A stretch of DNA of 46,123 nucleotides from Dysgonamonadaceae bacterium (GCA_031272075.1 JAISUK010000024.1:1-46123); one strand, 5' to 3'; counted from the first letter of the stretch, positions 18,659-30,122 are shown. Program-made: numbers and translations. Notes: generated from the sequence alone by a model not told the origin.

Positions 18659-21600
18659 TTATATTCGGTTTTTTCAACTTTCACGCATAACTTAAATTCG
18701 TCAAAGTCCAATTCCACACCGTTAACGGGATTGTCCAGCACGATGTTTTGCGCTAAAACCTGGTTGGCGATATAATCCCTGTATTCGCTGACAGCCTCAT
18801 TGATCTGGCTGTTTGGTTGAATTGTCACGTTTATCTTATCGGTTATTTCGTAACCGTTGGATTTTCGGATATTTTGGATACGGTTTACCAGTTCGCGGGC
18901 AAATCCTTCTTTGCGCAGATCGTCGGTGACGGTAATATCCAGCGCGACGGTCAGCTTCCCTTCGTTTGCCACCAGCCAGCCGGGGATGTCTTCCGAGATG
19001 ATTTCCACATCATCCAAGGTGATTTCCGTAGGTTGGTCGTGGACAAGCAGGTTGATTTTCCCGTCTTTTTCCAATGCCGCAATCTGCTGTTGAGGAAGTT
19101 CGGCGATGGATAAGGCCAAATCTTTCATTATCTTGCCGTAACGTGGCCCTAACTTTTTAAAATCCGGTTTGATTTTCTTTACCAGAATGTTGTCGGTATT
19201 GTCCAAATAGTTGATTGACTTGATGTTTACTTCATTCCGAATCAAATCGCTGACTGCTTCGATGGCTGCCTTTTGATGCGCATCTGTTACCGGAATCATG
19301 ATGGCAGATAGCGGCTGCCGTACTTTGATGTTCACTTTACGGCGCAATGCAAGTACCAACGAAGAGATTTCCTGAGCAATGTGCATCCGTTCTTCCAGCG
19401 CATCGTCAATCATGATTTCATTACAGACGGGAAAATCCGAAAGGTGTACAGACGGTGCATGCACCGTTTCTACCGCCAAATCCGTATATAATCTGTCGGC
19501 ATAGAACGGGGCGATTGGCGCCATCAGTTTTGCGACAGTGACCAGGCAAGTATATAATGTCTGGTAGGCCGAACTTTTATTTTGGTCCATTGTTCCTCCC
19601 CAGAAACGTTTCCGGTTGAGGCGCACATACCAGTTCGAGAGGTTTTCATTGACGAAATTTTCGATTGCACGTCCCGCTTTTGTAGGTTCATAATCGGAAA
19701 AATAAGCGTCAACGTCCTTTATCAGCGAGTTCAGAACCGACAGGATCCAGCGGTCGATTTCAGGGCGTTGCTCAAACGGCACTTGCGGCATTTCGGGGTC
19801 GAAACCGTCAACATTGGCGTAAAGCGCGAAAAATGAGTAAGTATTGTAGAGTGTTCCGAAGAATTTGCGGCGCACTTCTTCCACGCCTTCGGGATCGAAT
19901 TTGAGATTGTCCCAGGGGCTTGCGTTGGTAATCATATACCAGCGCAATGCGTCGGAACCGTATTTTTCGATAGCGGCGAAGGGGTCAACCGCATTGCCGA
20001 GCCGTTTCGACATCTTGTTGCCGTTTTTGTCCAGCACCAGTCCATTGGACACAACGTTTCGGTACGCCACGCTGTCGAAAACCATCGAGGCGATGGCGTG
20101 AAGCGTGAAAAACCAGCCGCGCGTCTGGTCAACGCCTTCGGCGATGAAGTCGGCGGGAAACTGTGTCGGAACGTTGATTTTAGAATGCAGTTCAGAAAAA
20201 GGATAATGCACCTGCGCATAAGGCATAGCGCCGCTGTCGAACCACACGTCAATCAGGTCGGTTTCGCGCCGCATCGGTTTGCCCGATTCGGAAACCAGAA
20301 TGATGTTGTCAACGTAAGGGCGATGCAGATCGATGTTCTTAACATCGTAGTTTTCATCCGAATAATCTCCAACTTTGAAGTTGGGGAATGGATTGTTTTT
20401 CATTACTCCCGCGTCGAGTGCTTTGTCGATTTCTGCAAACAATTCTTCCAGCGAGCCGATACATTTTTCTTCCAGGCCATCGTCTGTACGCCAGATGGGA
20501 AGCGGAGTTCCCCAATAGCGTGAGCGTGACAGGTTCCAGTCCTGCAAGTTTTCGAGCCATTTACCGAAACGGCCGGTGCCGGTCGATTGCGGCTTCCAGT
20601 TGATGGTGTCGTTGAGGGCGATCATTCGGTCGCGGCAGGCGGTAGTGCGGATAAACCAACTGTCTAGTGGATAATACAATACGGGTTTATCGGTGCGCCA
20701 GCAATGCGGATAGCTGTGGACATGTTTTTCGATCCTGAAAGCGCGGTTTTGTTGTTTCAGCATCACACAGAGATCGATATCCAGCGTTGGGTCGTTTTCC
20801 GACAAACGCTCATCGTAAGCATTTTTAACATAACGGCCCGAAAATTCGGCGTACAGGGCGACATTCACATTCTCTTTCAGAAAATCTTGATCCAAATCGT
20901 TTAAGGAATAAAATTTCCCGGTCAGGTCTACCATCGGCCTGCGTGCGCCTTCTTTATCGATGAGCATCAATGGCGGCACATTGTTAGCTTTGGCTGCACG
21001 GTCGTCGTCCGCTCCGAAAGTAGGAGCGATATGTACGATTCCGGTTCCTTCGGAAGTGGTGACAAAATCGCCGACGATCACTCGAAAAGCGCCTTCTTCT
21101 GGTTGAATCCATGGAATAAGTTGTTCGTATTCCATGTCAGCGAGTTCCGATCCTTTCCAGGAAGCGACAATTTTGAACGGGATCAGTTTGTTGCCGGGAG
21201 AAAAATCGTCCAGATTCAATCCGGACGCTTTTTCGTTGAAATATACGGGGACCAATTCTTTGGCGAGCACTGCCGTCATCGGTCTGCCGAGGTAGGGATT
21301 AAACGTCTGAACGGCGACATAATCGATGTTTGCACCGACAGCGAGCGCCGTATTGGAAGGCAATGTCCACGGCGTGGTAGTCCATGCGAGGAAGAATGCT
21401 TCTCCGAAGCGATTCATTTCAGGCATCGGATTGAGGATTTTGAATTGCGCGGTACAGGTGGTATCTTTCACATCGCGATAACAACCCGGCTGATTCAATT
21501 CGTGCGTGCTCAGTCCCGTTCCTGCAGCGGGCGAATACGGTTGAATCGTATATCCCTTGTATAATAAGTCTTTCTTGTAAAGTTCTTTCAACAACCACCA

Positions 21601-22083
21601 GAGGGTTTCGATATAACGATTATCGTACGTGATATAAGGGTTGTTCATGTCAACCCAATACCCCATGCGGCGTGTCAAGTCTTCCCATTCGCGGGTAAAT
21701 TTCATCACATCGCGGCGGCAGGCGGCGTTGTATTCTTCGACCGAAATTTTTTTACCGATGTCTTCTTTGGTTATGCCGAGCGATTTTTCCACGCCCAATT
21801 CGACCGGCAGCCCATGCGTATCCCATCCGGCTTTGCGGTTTACCAAATATCCTTTCATCGTCTTGTAACGACAAAAAATATCTTTGATTGAACGAGCGAT
21901 CACGTGATGAATGCCGGGCATACCATTTGCAGAAGGCGGCCCTTCATAGAAAACAAAAGGCGGCGCATCTTTCCGGATTTCAAGACTTTTCGAGAAAACA
22001 GCTAAATCATCCCATCGTTTCAATATATTTTTATTGATTTCCGAAAGATCGAACTGTGTATATTCAGCGAACTTTTTACTCAT
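18652..22083 (-). CDS. ileS: Isoleucyl-tRNA synthetase, eukaryote-like type 2
   Basis: 1143 residues from the ATG at 22083; a TTG 30 bases upstream is less likely. It charges tRNA-Ile. The length and lack of a C-terminal zinc finger fit the eukaryote-like IleRS2 group. The class I signature reads G57-I58-H59-H60 (PSANGMPGIHH) instead of H-x-G-H. The KMSKS loop is KMSKR at 690-694. Between them lies the CP1 editing domain (TTTPWTLPSNTALAVG), and C-terminal anticodon-binding domains follow (from about 800). The swapped signature is reported for mupirocin hyper-resistant IleRS2. The gene has its own promoter box and is followed by the dksA-like gene 89 bp downstream. Confidence 0.97.
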   Translation of the reverse strand: MSKKFAEYTQFDLSEINKNILKRWDDLAVFSKSLEIRKDAPPFVFYEGPPSANGMPGIHHVIARSIKDIFCRYKTMKGYLVNRKAGWDTHGLPVELGVEKSLGITKEDIGKKISVEEYNAACRRDVMKFTREWEDLTRRMGYWVDMNNPYITYDNRYIETLWWLLKELYKKDLLYKGYTIQPYSPAAGTGLSTHELNQPGCYRDVKDTTCTAQFKILNPMPEMNRFGEAFFLAWTTTPWTLPSNTALAVGANIDYVAVQTFNPYLGRPMTAVLAKELVPVYFNEKASGLNLDDFSPGNKLIPFKIVASWKGSELADMEYEQLIPWIQPEEGAFRVIVGDFVTTSEGTGIVHIAPTFGADDDRAAKANNVPPLMLIDKEGARRPMVDLTGKFYSLNDLDQDFLKENVNVALYAEFSGRYVKNAYDERLSENDPTLDIDLCVMLKQQNRAFRIEKHVHSYPHCWRTDKPVLYYPLDSWFIRTTACRDRMIALNDTINWKPQSTGTGRFGKWLENLQDWNLSRSRYWGTPLPIWRTDDGLEEKCIGSLEELFAEIDKALDAGVMKNNPFPNFKVGDYSDENYDVKNIDLHRPYVDNIILVSESGKPMRRETDLIDVWFDSGAMPYAQVHYPFSELHSKINVPTQFPADFIAEGVDQTRGWFFTLHAIASMVFDSVAYRNVVSNGLVLDKNGNKMSKRLGNAVDPFAAIEKYGSDALRWYMITNASPWDNLKFDPEGVEEVRRKFFGTLYNTYSFFALYANVDGFDPEMPQVPFEQRPEIDRWILSVLNSLIKDVDAYFSDYEPTKAGRAIENFVNENLSNWYVRLNRKRFWGGTMDQNKSSAYQTLYTCLVTVAKLMAPIAPFYADRLYTDLAVETVHAPSVHLSDFPVCNEIMIDDALEERMHIAQEISSLVLALRRKVNIKVRQPLSAIMIPVTDAHQKAAIEAVSDLIRNEVNIKSINYLDNTDNILVKKIKPDFKKLGPRYGKIMKDLALSIAELPQQQIAALEKDGKINLLVHDQPTEITLDDVEIISEDIPGWLVANEGKLTVALDITVTDDLRKEGFARELVNRIQNIRKSNGYEITDKINVTIQPNSQINEAVSEYRDYIANQVLAQNIVLDNPVNGVELDFDEFKLCVKVEKTEYNL

Positions 22084-22146
22084 ATATTTCGTTTCTCGTT
22101 TATTACAAGGCAAAACCCTGCTTTTTGATTTTTAAAAAATTGAGTG

Positions 22147-22178
22147 CAAAAGTAATGAATTAATATGATTATATCAAA
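22147..22178 (-). promoter_or_regulatory. Predicted ileS promoter
   Basis: TTTG (22175-22178) and TACTTTTG (22147-22154) on the minus strand are 20 bases apart. The leader to the ATG at 22083 is about 60 bases; I see no T-box-like structure in it. Confidence 0.6.
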
Positions 22179-22198
22179 TTATTTTTGTTATTCCGGCA

Positions 22199-24223
22199 TC
22201 ACAGCGCATATCCCACTCCGACATTGAGCCAAAATCCCGGTTGCGGAAGATTTCCCAGATCGTAATACACCGTATTGAAAACATTGTTTACACTGAGGTG
22301 GAATTTAAATGCGCGGAAAGGGTAAATCAGTTTAAAATCCAAAACGGAATATGCAGGATAAGGCGCTTCGCCAACCAAAATTCCGCCGGTATATTTTTCA
22401 AAAACCCCTTCACGATCCTGCCAACGGAAATTCCAGGCAGCAGTCAAGGTCTTATATACGGGGTGCGACAACTGCGCCGTAAACTTATTCCGTAAATAGT
22501 TCAACACATAAGCAGAGATCATTTTGCCCGATTCATCGGATTTTTGAGATAAATGGGTCAACCCCAATTTCAAGACCGTATTATGCAATTTCGGCGCCAA
22601 TTTCCGCAGGTAGAAGGTGGCTTCCGATTCGATTCCCGTTTTGTGGATTTTTCCCAAGTTTTGGGATTGCCATTTCTGTGTTGATTCATTGAATGCCCAA
22701 TCGATCAGGTTTGTGCCGTTCATATAATAGCCGGTGACAAAAAGATGCACAAAGTCGGTGGTATATTTCAATCCCAATTCCATGGACGTTGATTTTTCCG
22801 GCAGCAGGTTTGGGTTGCCTGCATGTGTGACAGTATTGTAAAACAAATCTGTAAAAGTCGGCATCCGGGTGGCATTTTTCCAGGCGGCATATATTTTCCA
22901 GCTCGGTGTGATGCGGTAAGCGATATTCGCGACTGGGAAAACCCCGAATTGTTCGCTGACCAGCGCAGAATTACGATGAGCGAGTATTCCGAAGGAAAGA
23001 CTGAAATCGCTGAGTAAAATGTCATGCTCCAGAAAATAGTTGATATCCGTTCGATTGTCTGAATAGCTGTAATGCCCCTCCGGCTGAAGCATCGGTTTAC
23101 CTAATACGCTGCTTAAAATGCCTTCATTGCGCAGATCGGCGCCGACGCTCGTAATTCCGGTATTCCAGCTGTACTGCATATTGACGGCTATGCCGAACAC
23201 ATCGCTGCGGTGATAATTATATGGAATCGGCGATACTTCTCCCCTGTTCAATTGGAAACAATCGTCGTGGCGATTCCAGTAAAGTCGCGGAATGATTTTT
23301 AATTTCGTTCCTGTTTCGCCGTTGATTCCAACGAAATAAGAACTTGTTTCTTCGTATTGGTGTGGGTATTTTGGGGAATAAAACGTGTTGGCTCCGTAGT
23401 TTTTGTTGTTATATCCCAATTGGATGTTCATTTTAGATTCGCCGGACTGGAATCCGGATTGCCACGATGCACCGTAGATATCGTAATCGCTGTCGGCAAT
23501 ATATCCGTTGGAAGTCTTATAACCCAACGATAGCCGATTGGAAATATTCCCTAGTGGGAGCGATCCGCTTGTCTCGACATTTAACATATCGTGAGATCCG
23601 CCTTCCAGAGAAGCTGAAAAAGCCGACTCCTGTTTCTTTTTTGTAATAATATTGATGCCGCCTGACAGTGCGTTGGCTCCGTAAGCCAGGGAGGCCGGGC
23701 CGTGGATGATTTCGATTCGTTCGATGTCGGAAAGATTGACTGGGATGTCGAGGCTGTAATGTCCGGTTTGAGGGTTTGACAGGTTCATTCCGTTGAGAAG
23801 GAAAGCTGTTTGGTCGAATGAACCGCCTCGGAGGGAGACGTCTGCCTGTATGCCGAAGGCGCCTCGTTGTTGGATGTCGATTGTGGGGAGATAGTTGAGC
23901 AGGTCTTGTACGCTTTTGGCCGGCGACTGCTCAATTTCTTCTTTCGTTATCACCGTCACCAGGTTTGCCGCTTGATTGGTAGCCAGATCAATGCGCGACG
24001 CGGTGACAATCACCTCCTCCAGTTCTTGTTCGGGGATGGAATCGCGGGCGGTTGTCAGGACATTCGAAACTGAAGCTTGCGTAGTATGGGCGAAAGTCAA
24101 TACCGCAGCGTTCACCACGCCGATACTGACGATTTTGTGCATACTGTTGAATACGCTGTAGGCTTTCCGGCAGAATCGTTTAAAACGATAGCCCCGGATT
24201 TTTAGAGATAGTTGATGTTTCAT
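22199..24223 (-). CDS. TonB-dependent outer-membrane receptor (BtuB/vitamin- or siderophore-type)
   Basis: 674 residues. An extended signal region (1-50) contains RFKRFCRKAYSVFNSMHK before the hydrophobic core, a form often seen in large secreted proteins. A TonB box-like ELEEVIVTAS (68-76) and a plug domain (about 77-195: VITKEEIEQSPAKSVQDLL, SLRGGSFDQTAFLLNGM, IEIIHGPASLAYGANALSGG) are followed by a 22-strand-type barrel. No CarboxypepD N-terminal domain is present, so it is not SusC-like. The overall form resembles BtuB-type transporters, but the substrate cannot be read. The C-terminus ends in GVGYAL rather than an aromatic residue. The start shares TAATG with the upstream gene stop. Confidence 0.9.
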   Translation of the reverse strand: MKHQLSLKIRGYRFKRFCRKAYSVFNSMHKIVSIGVVNAAVLTFAHTTQASVSNVLTTARDSIPEQELEEVIVTASRIDLATNQAANLVTVITKEEIEQSPAKSVQDLLNYLPTIDIQQRGAFGIQADVSLRGGSFDQTAFLLNGMNLSNPQTGHYSLDIPVNLSDIERIEIIHGPASLAYGANALSGGINIITKKKQESAFSASLEGGSHDMLNVETSGSLPLGNISNRLSLGYKTSNGYIADSDYDIYGASWQSGFQSGESKMNIQLGYNNKNYGANTFYSPKYPHQYEETSSYFVGINGETGTKLKIIPRLYWNRHDDCFQLNRGEVSPIPYNYHRSDVFGIAVNMQYSWNTGITSVGADLRNEGILSSVLGKPMLQPEGHYSYSDNRTDINYFLEHDILLSDFSLSFGILAHRNSALVSEQFGVFPVANIAYRITPSWKIYAAWKNATRMPTFTDLFYNTVTHAGNPNLLPEKSTSMELGLKYTTDFVHLFVTGYYMNGTNLIDWAFNESTQKWQSQNLGKIHKTGIESEATFYLRKLAPKLHNTVLKLGLTHLSQKSDESGKMISAYVLNYLRNKFTAQLSHPVYKTLTAAWNFRWQDREGVFEKYTGGILVGEAPYPAYSVLDFKLIYPFRAFKFHLSVNNVFNTVYYDLGNLPQPGFWLNVGVGYAL

Positions 24224-25101
24224 TATTTATTCAATTTAAAAGATTGCGATCCGATTCGGTGTCCATCGGCAAAAATGTCGACGCGGTAAGTTCCTGGAGA
24301 TAAGTATTCTTCGATTTTCCAATACATAGAGACGAGCAGTTCTTCTCCGGCATATTCGATCATTTTTTTGATCGAATAATTGATTTCTTTGTTTTCGTAT
24401 TGGAAGACATCGCCACGGTTTTTAATCAGGATATCGTCGTCCGGCTTTTGAATACGGAGATAAATCATTTTTTCTCCCGTTGGGGCGGTGATGTTTTTAT
24501 TGATGGTGAAACTGATGGCGAGTTGGTCCATTTTTTTGATCTGGTCAGTCACTTTTCCTTTGTTGGTAATCGGAGTAATAACGATGTTGCCTGCATCCAG
24601 CCTGGAGGCCAGGGTCACGGTTTCTGCCAGCTGTTCGTTGTCTTTGGTCAGTTGGGAAACGATTTGTGTTGCCGCTCGGTATTTGGCGTTCACCTGTTTG
24701 TTTTCGACAACAAGCTGTTCGTTGATTCGGTTGAGTGAATCAATTTGTTGGACATAATTACGCAATATTTTCCGTAATGTTTCCAATTCCTTTTTCAGTT
24801 CGTTGATTCTGACTACATTGGTAGCTTTGATGGTGCGGAGTTCTTCTTGTAAGCGTTGCACTTTGATCTGTTCGCTCTCTAATTTACTTACGAGCGAATC
24901 GTTGTTGATAGAAATTTTATAATTTTCATAATTAGAGGATAATTCATTATACTCATCGAGCAATTCTTCCTTATCCAATTCCGATTGCCGAATCAGCAGA
25001 TTCATCTGTTCTCTTTGCTGTAAAATAAAAAAAACAGCAACACCGATAATCAGCGCCAACACAACAATGATTACAATCCAGAGTGTTTGTTTACTCTTCA
25101 T
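24223..25101 (-). CDS. Membrane-anchored coiled-coil protein coupled to the TonB receptor
   Basis: 292 residues from the ATG at 25101 (MKSKQTLWIVII). One membrane segment spans about residues 8-30. Residues about 35-165 are a long coiled coil rich in Glu, Leu, Lys and Asn (EQIKVQRLQEELRTIK, ELKKELETLRKILR). Residues 170-292 form a beta-rich domain with GEKMIYLRIQKPDDDILIKN and LSPGTYRVDIFADG, resembling an Ig-like or C2-like sandwich. The topology suggests an inner-membrane protein reaching through the periplasm. Its stop overlaps the receptor start by one base (TAATG), so it probably works with that receptor. I do not recognise a named family beyond this layout. Confidence 0.75.
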   Translation of the reverse strand: MKSKQTLWIVIIVVLALIIGVAVFFILQQREQMNLLIRQSELDKEELLDEYNELSSNYENYKISINNDSLVSKLESEQIKVQRLQEELRTIKATNVVRINELKKELETLRKILRNYVQQIDSLNRINEQLVVENKQVNAKYRAATQIVSQLTKDNEQLAETVTLASRLDAGNIVITPITNKGKVTDQIKKMDQLAISFTINKNITAPTGEKMIYLRIQKPDDDILIKNRGDVFQYENKEINYSIKKMIEYAGEELLVSMYWKIEEYLSPGTYRVDIFADGHRIGSQSFKLNK

Positions 25102-25218
25102 AAAAACAATTTCATACGTCAATAATTTGTTTTTTTAAGGTCGTATGGAACTCGCATGTCATTATTGTCGTCAACTTGGATATTTGTTAAATCATGCTCG
25201 TTTCATATAATGACACTG

Positions 25219-25250
25219 CAAAAGTAATGTTTTTGTTGCGATACGGCAAA
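25219..25250 (-). promoter_or_regulatory. Predicted promoter of the coiled-coil/TonB receptor operon
   Basis: TTTG (25247-25250) and TACTTTTG (25219-25226) on the minus strand, 20 bases apart. The leader to the ATG at 25101 is about 115 bases, unusually long for this window and able to hold a regulatory structure, though I see none that is clear. Confidence 0.6.
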
Positions 25251-25260
25251 AAGAGCGGTT

Positions 25261-25540
25261 TCAATTAAGTTTTTTTTGCAAATACGCAGTGTTAATTTGT
25301 CCATATTTTGTTACTTCGTCCTCGGTAAGATTGACGATCCGGGCATCTTCTTTTCTCGCATCGTGTGAAACGTTTGACAAACCCTTCCGTCCAGTACATC
25401 TGCATATCGACGAGAAATTGCCTGCCGGTGTTGTCGCGGCAACGTACATCGACAATAGAATTGCGCTTCTGGATGGCGTCGGTCGGCACCATCTCAGACG
25501 GGAGGTAGTTAAGTTTTTTCGAAAAAACTTACGAAAAGAA
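25261..25540 (-). pseudogene. Decayed Rpn-family (PDDEXK) nuclease/transposase remnant
   Basis: The minus-strand frame around 25395-25500 encodes MVPTDAIQKRNSIVDVR, then TGRQFLVDMQMYWTEGF. This is the core of the Rpn family (PF12784-type), in which the D and the E/Q-x-Q residues form a PD-(D/E)XK nuclease site. The expected start is missing, and after GFVKR the family sequence breaks off. A second frame (25261-25455) encodes an unrelated-looking tail ending TKYGQINTAYLQKKLN that could be the shifted C-terminus. The gene is therefore broken and probably inactive. It explains most of the gap between the coiled-coil gene and mdh. Confidence 0.65.
25510..25531. repeat. 22-bp perfect palindrome upstream of mdh
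   Basis: The 22 bases read the same on both strands: an AAGTTTTTTC half-site faces its reverse complement GAAAAAACTT, flanked by T and A. It lies about 50 bases upstream of the mdh -7 box. It could be an operator, a terminator-like hairpin or part of an element end. Confidence 0.75.
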
Positions 25541-25557
25541 AATAGAGCAGATAAAAG

Positions 25558-25588
25558 TTTCTTTATTGGTTAAGATGTCGTAATTTTG
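25558..25588 (+). promoter_or_regulatory. Predicted mdh promoter
   Basis: TAATTTTG (25581-25588) as -7 box and TTTC (25558-25561) 19 bases upstream. The leader to the ATG at 25629 is about 35 bases. Confidence 0.55.
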
Positions 25589-25628
25589 CAGTCGATTAAT
25601 AAAAAGTATTTTTTAAATAGTTTCAATT

Positions 25629-26570
25629 ATGGCAAAAATAACTGTTGTAGGCGCCGGGAATGTAGGCGCAACGTGTGCAAACGTACTTGCATACAATAAA
25701 ATTGCGAGCGAAGTGGTGATGCTCGATGTAAAAGAAGGAATAGCTGAAGGGAAAGCCATTGATATGATGCAGGCAGCCCAAACCACCACATTCGAGACCA
25801 AAGTTGTGGGAGTCACCAACGATTATTCCAAAACAAAAAATTCCGATGTCATCATTGTGACCTCGGGAATCCCGCGTAAACCGGGAATGACTCGCGAAGA
25901 ATTGATTGGCGTCAATGCCAACATCGTGAAAAGTGTTGTGAAGAATTGCCTGGACTTTTCGCCCAACGCTATCTTTATCATTATCTCCAATCCGATGGAT
26001 ACGATGACTTACCTGACGATCAAAGCGACGGGATTGCCCAAAAACAGGGTGATCGGCATGGGCGGAGCGCTCGACAGTTCGCGTTTCCAATACTACCTGA
26101 GCCAGGCATTGAATGTCAATCCGGCGCAAATTGAGGGTACTGTCATCGGCGGGCATGGCGATACGACGATGATTCCTTTGAAGCGGCTGGCTACCTACAA
26201 GGGGATTCCCGTTTCAAAACTCCTGGATGCCGATAAGTTGAATAAAGTGGTCGCCGACACCATGGTTGGAGGCGCCACCCTGACGGGCTTGCTGGGCACA
26301 TCTGCCTGGTATGCTCCTGGCGCTGCCGGAGCTTATGTGGCCGAATCCATCGTTTGCGATTACAAACGCCTGATTCCTTGCTGTGTGTACCTCGACGGCG
26401 AATATGGACAAAAAAACATCTGTATCGGCGTTCCGGTCGTCTTGGGAGCAAACGGCATCGACAAGATTGTGGAACTGGAATTGGATAGCGAAGAAAAAGC
26501 GTTATTTGAAAAGAGTGCGGATGCTGTCCGTAAGACCAATTCTGTGCTGCAAGAAATCAATGCGCTTTAA
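25629..26570 (+). CDS. mdh: Malate dehydrogenase (NAD, LDH-like type)
   Basis: 313 residues. It oxidises malate to oxaloacetate, or the reverse in the reductive branch that leads to succinate in anaerobic Bacteroidales. The dinucleotide loop GAGNVGAT starts at residue 8; Asp33 at the end of the second strand indicates NAD rather than NADP. The substrate arginines are Arg83 and Arg89 (IPRKPGMTREEL) and Arg152 (SSRF). The catalytic histidine is His176 (GGHGDT). It is a single-gene unit with a promoter before it and a strong terminator behind it. Confidence 0.97.
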   Translation: MAKITVVGAGNVGATCANVLAYNKIASEVVMLDVKEGIAEGKAIDMMQAAQTTTFETKVVGVTNDYSKTKNSDVIIVTSGIPRKPGMTREELIGVNANIVKSVVKNCLDFSPNAIFIIISNPMDTMTYLTIKATGLPKNRVIGMGGALDSSRFQYYLSQALNVNPAQIEGTVIGGHGDTTMIPLKRLATYKGIPVSKLLDADKLNKVVADTMVGGATLTGLLGTSAWYAPGAAGAYVAESIVCDYKRLIPCCVYLDGEYGQKNICIGVPVVLGANGIDKIVELELDSEEKALFEKSADAVRKTNSVLQEINAL

Positions 26571-26610
26571 GACTTCGGAAAAAAAAATGACATTCGACAG
26601 TTGAATAGAT

Positions 26611-26660
26611 AAAGAATAGGCCTGCGTCTTGGGTTTATGCGCGGCCTGTTCTTTTTTTTT
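26611..26660 (+). terminator. Intrinsic terminator of mdh
   Basis: Arms 26611-26622 (AAAGAATAGGCC) and 26643-26654 (GGCCTGTTCTTT) pair over 12 bp with one T-G wobble; inner GCG/CGC bases can lengthen the stem. A run of nine T bases follows at 26652-26660. Confidence 0.8.
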
Positions 26661-26661
26661 G

Positions 26662-26669
26662 TATCTTTG
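26662..26669 (+). promoter_or_regulatory. Predicted -7 box of the LysE-type gene, giving a leaderless mRNA
   Basis: TATCTTTG starts two bases after the mdh terminator T run and ends only 4 bases before the ATG at 26674. Transcription would begin at or next to the start codon. Confidence 0.5.
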
Positions 26670-26673
26670 TAGT

Positions 26674-27306
26674 ATGATAGGTATTTTATACAAAGGGTTT
26701 ATTATCGGTGTCTTGGTATCTGCACCCATGGGGCCGATCGGATTGCTGTGCATACAACGAACATTAAATAAGGGTCGTTGGCATGGTTTTTTTTCCGGTG
26801 TGGGCGCCACCATGTCCGATATCATTTATGCCACAATCACTTGTTTGGGGATGGGATTTGTCATTGATTTTGTCGAACATAACCAATCCATCTTACAAAT
26901 TATCGGAAGCCTTTTGTTGTTGATTTTCGGTTATTATATCTACCATTCCAATCCTTCCAAGAGTCTCAGAAAACAATCTGAAAGCGGAAATGTCACCTAC
27001 CATCAGGATATTGCGACTTCATTTTTGCTTACCTTGTCCAATCCGTTTATTATTTTTTTATTTATCGCATTATTTGCACGATTCAATTTTATTTCTGTCG
27101 AGGAAAAACTGTTTTCAATGATCTTGGGCTTGTGTGCCGTTGCATTGGGCGCATTGTCTTGGTGGTTTTTGATTACGACATTGATCGGAAAACTGCGAAA
27201 GAACTTTAACCTTAGAGGTTTATGGATCATGAACCGGATTGTGGGGATTACCGTGATGGTTCTTTCCATCGTAGGGATCATCTTCTTCATCTCCGCCCCG
27301 GCATAG
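26674..27306 (+). CDS. LysE/RhtB-family transporter
   Basis: 210 residues from the ATG at 26674; longer frames would begin inside the mdh terminator. Six membrane segments are visible. The N-terminus has GVLVSAPMGPIGLLCIQRTL, the LysE-family hallmark, and a second conserved point is FLLTLSNPFIIFLFIALFAR, shown in part as LTLSNPFIIFLF. The family exports amino acids or related compounds across the inner membrane; which one cannot be told. It converges on leuS with a 7-bp gap, leaving no room for a separate terminator. Confidence 0.88.
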   Translation: MIGILYKGFIIGVLVSAPMGPIGLLCIQRTLNKGRWHGFFSGVGATMSDIIYATITCLGMGFVIDFVEHNQSILQIIGSLLLLIFGYYIYHSNPSKSLRKQSESGNVTYHQDIATSFLLTLSNPFIIFLFIALFARFNFISVEEKLFSMILGLCAVALGALSWWFLITTLIGKLRKNFNLRGLWIMNRIVGITVMVLSIVGIIFFISAPA

Positions 27307-27313
27307 CCCTCAT

Positions 27314-30082
<2,769 letters not shown>

Positions 30083-30114
30083 CATTATTATTGTTGTTTG
30101 AAAAATCAAATTTG

Positions 30115-30122
30115 CAAAGGTA
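30115..30122 (-). promoter_or_regulatory. Predicted leuS -7 box
   Basis: TACCTTTG on the minus strand, about 32 bases before the ATG at 30082. The -33 region is only T-rich. Confidence 0.5.

Noticed and set aside
22084..22146. Possible T-box or other tRNA-sensing leader of ileS
   Set aside because: The leader of about 60 bases is too short and I see no specifier stem or antiterminator; such elements are not typical of this phylum.
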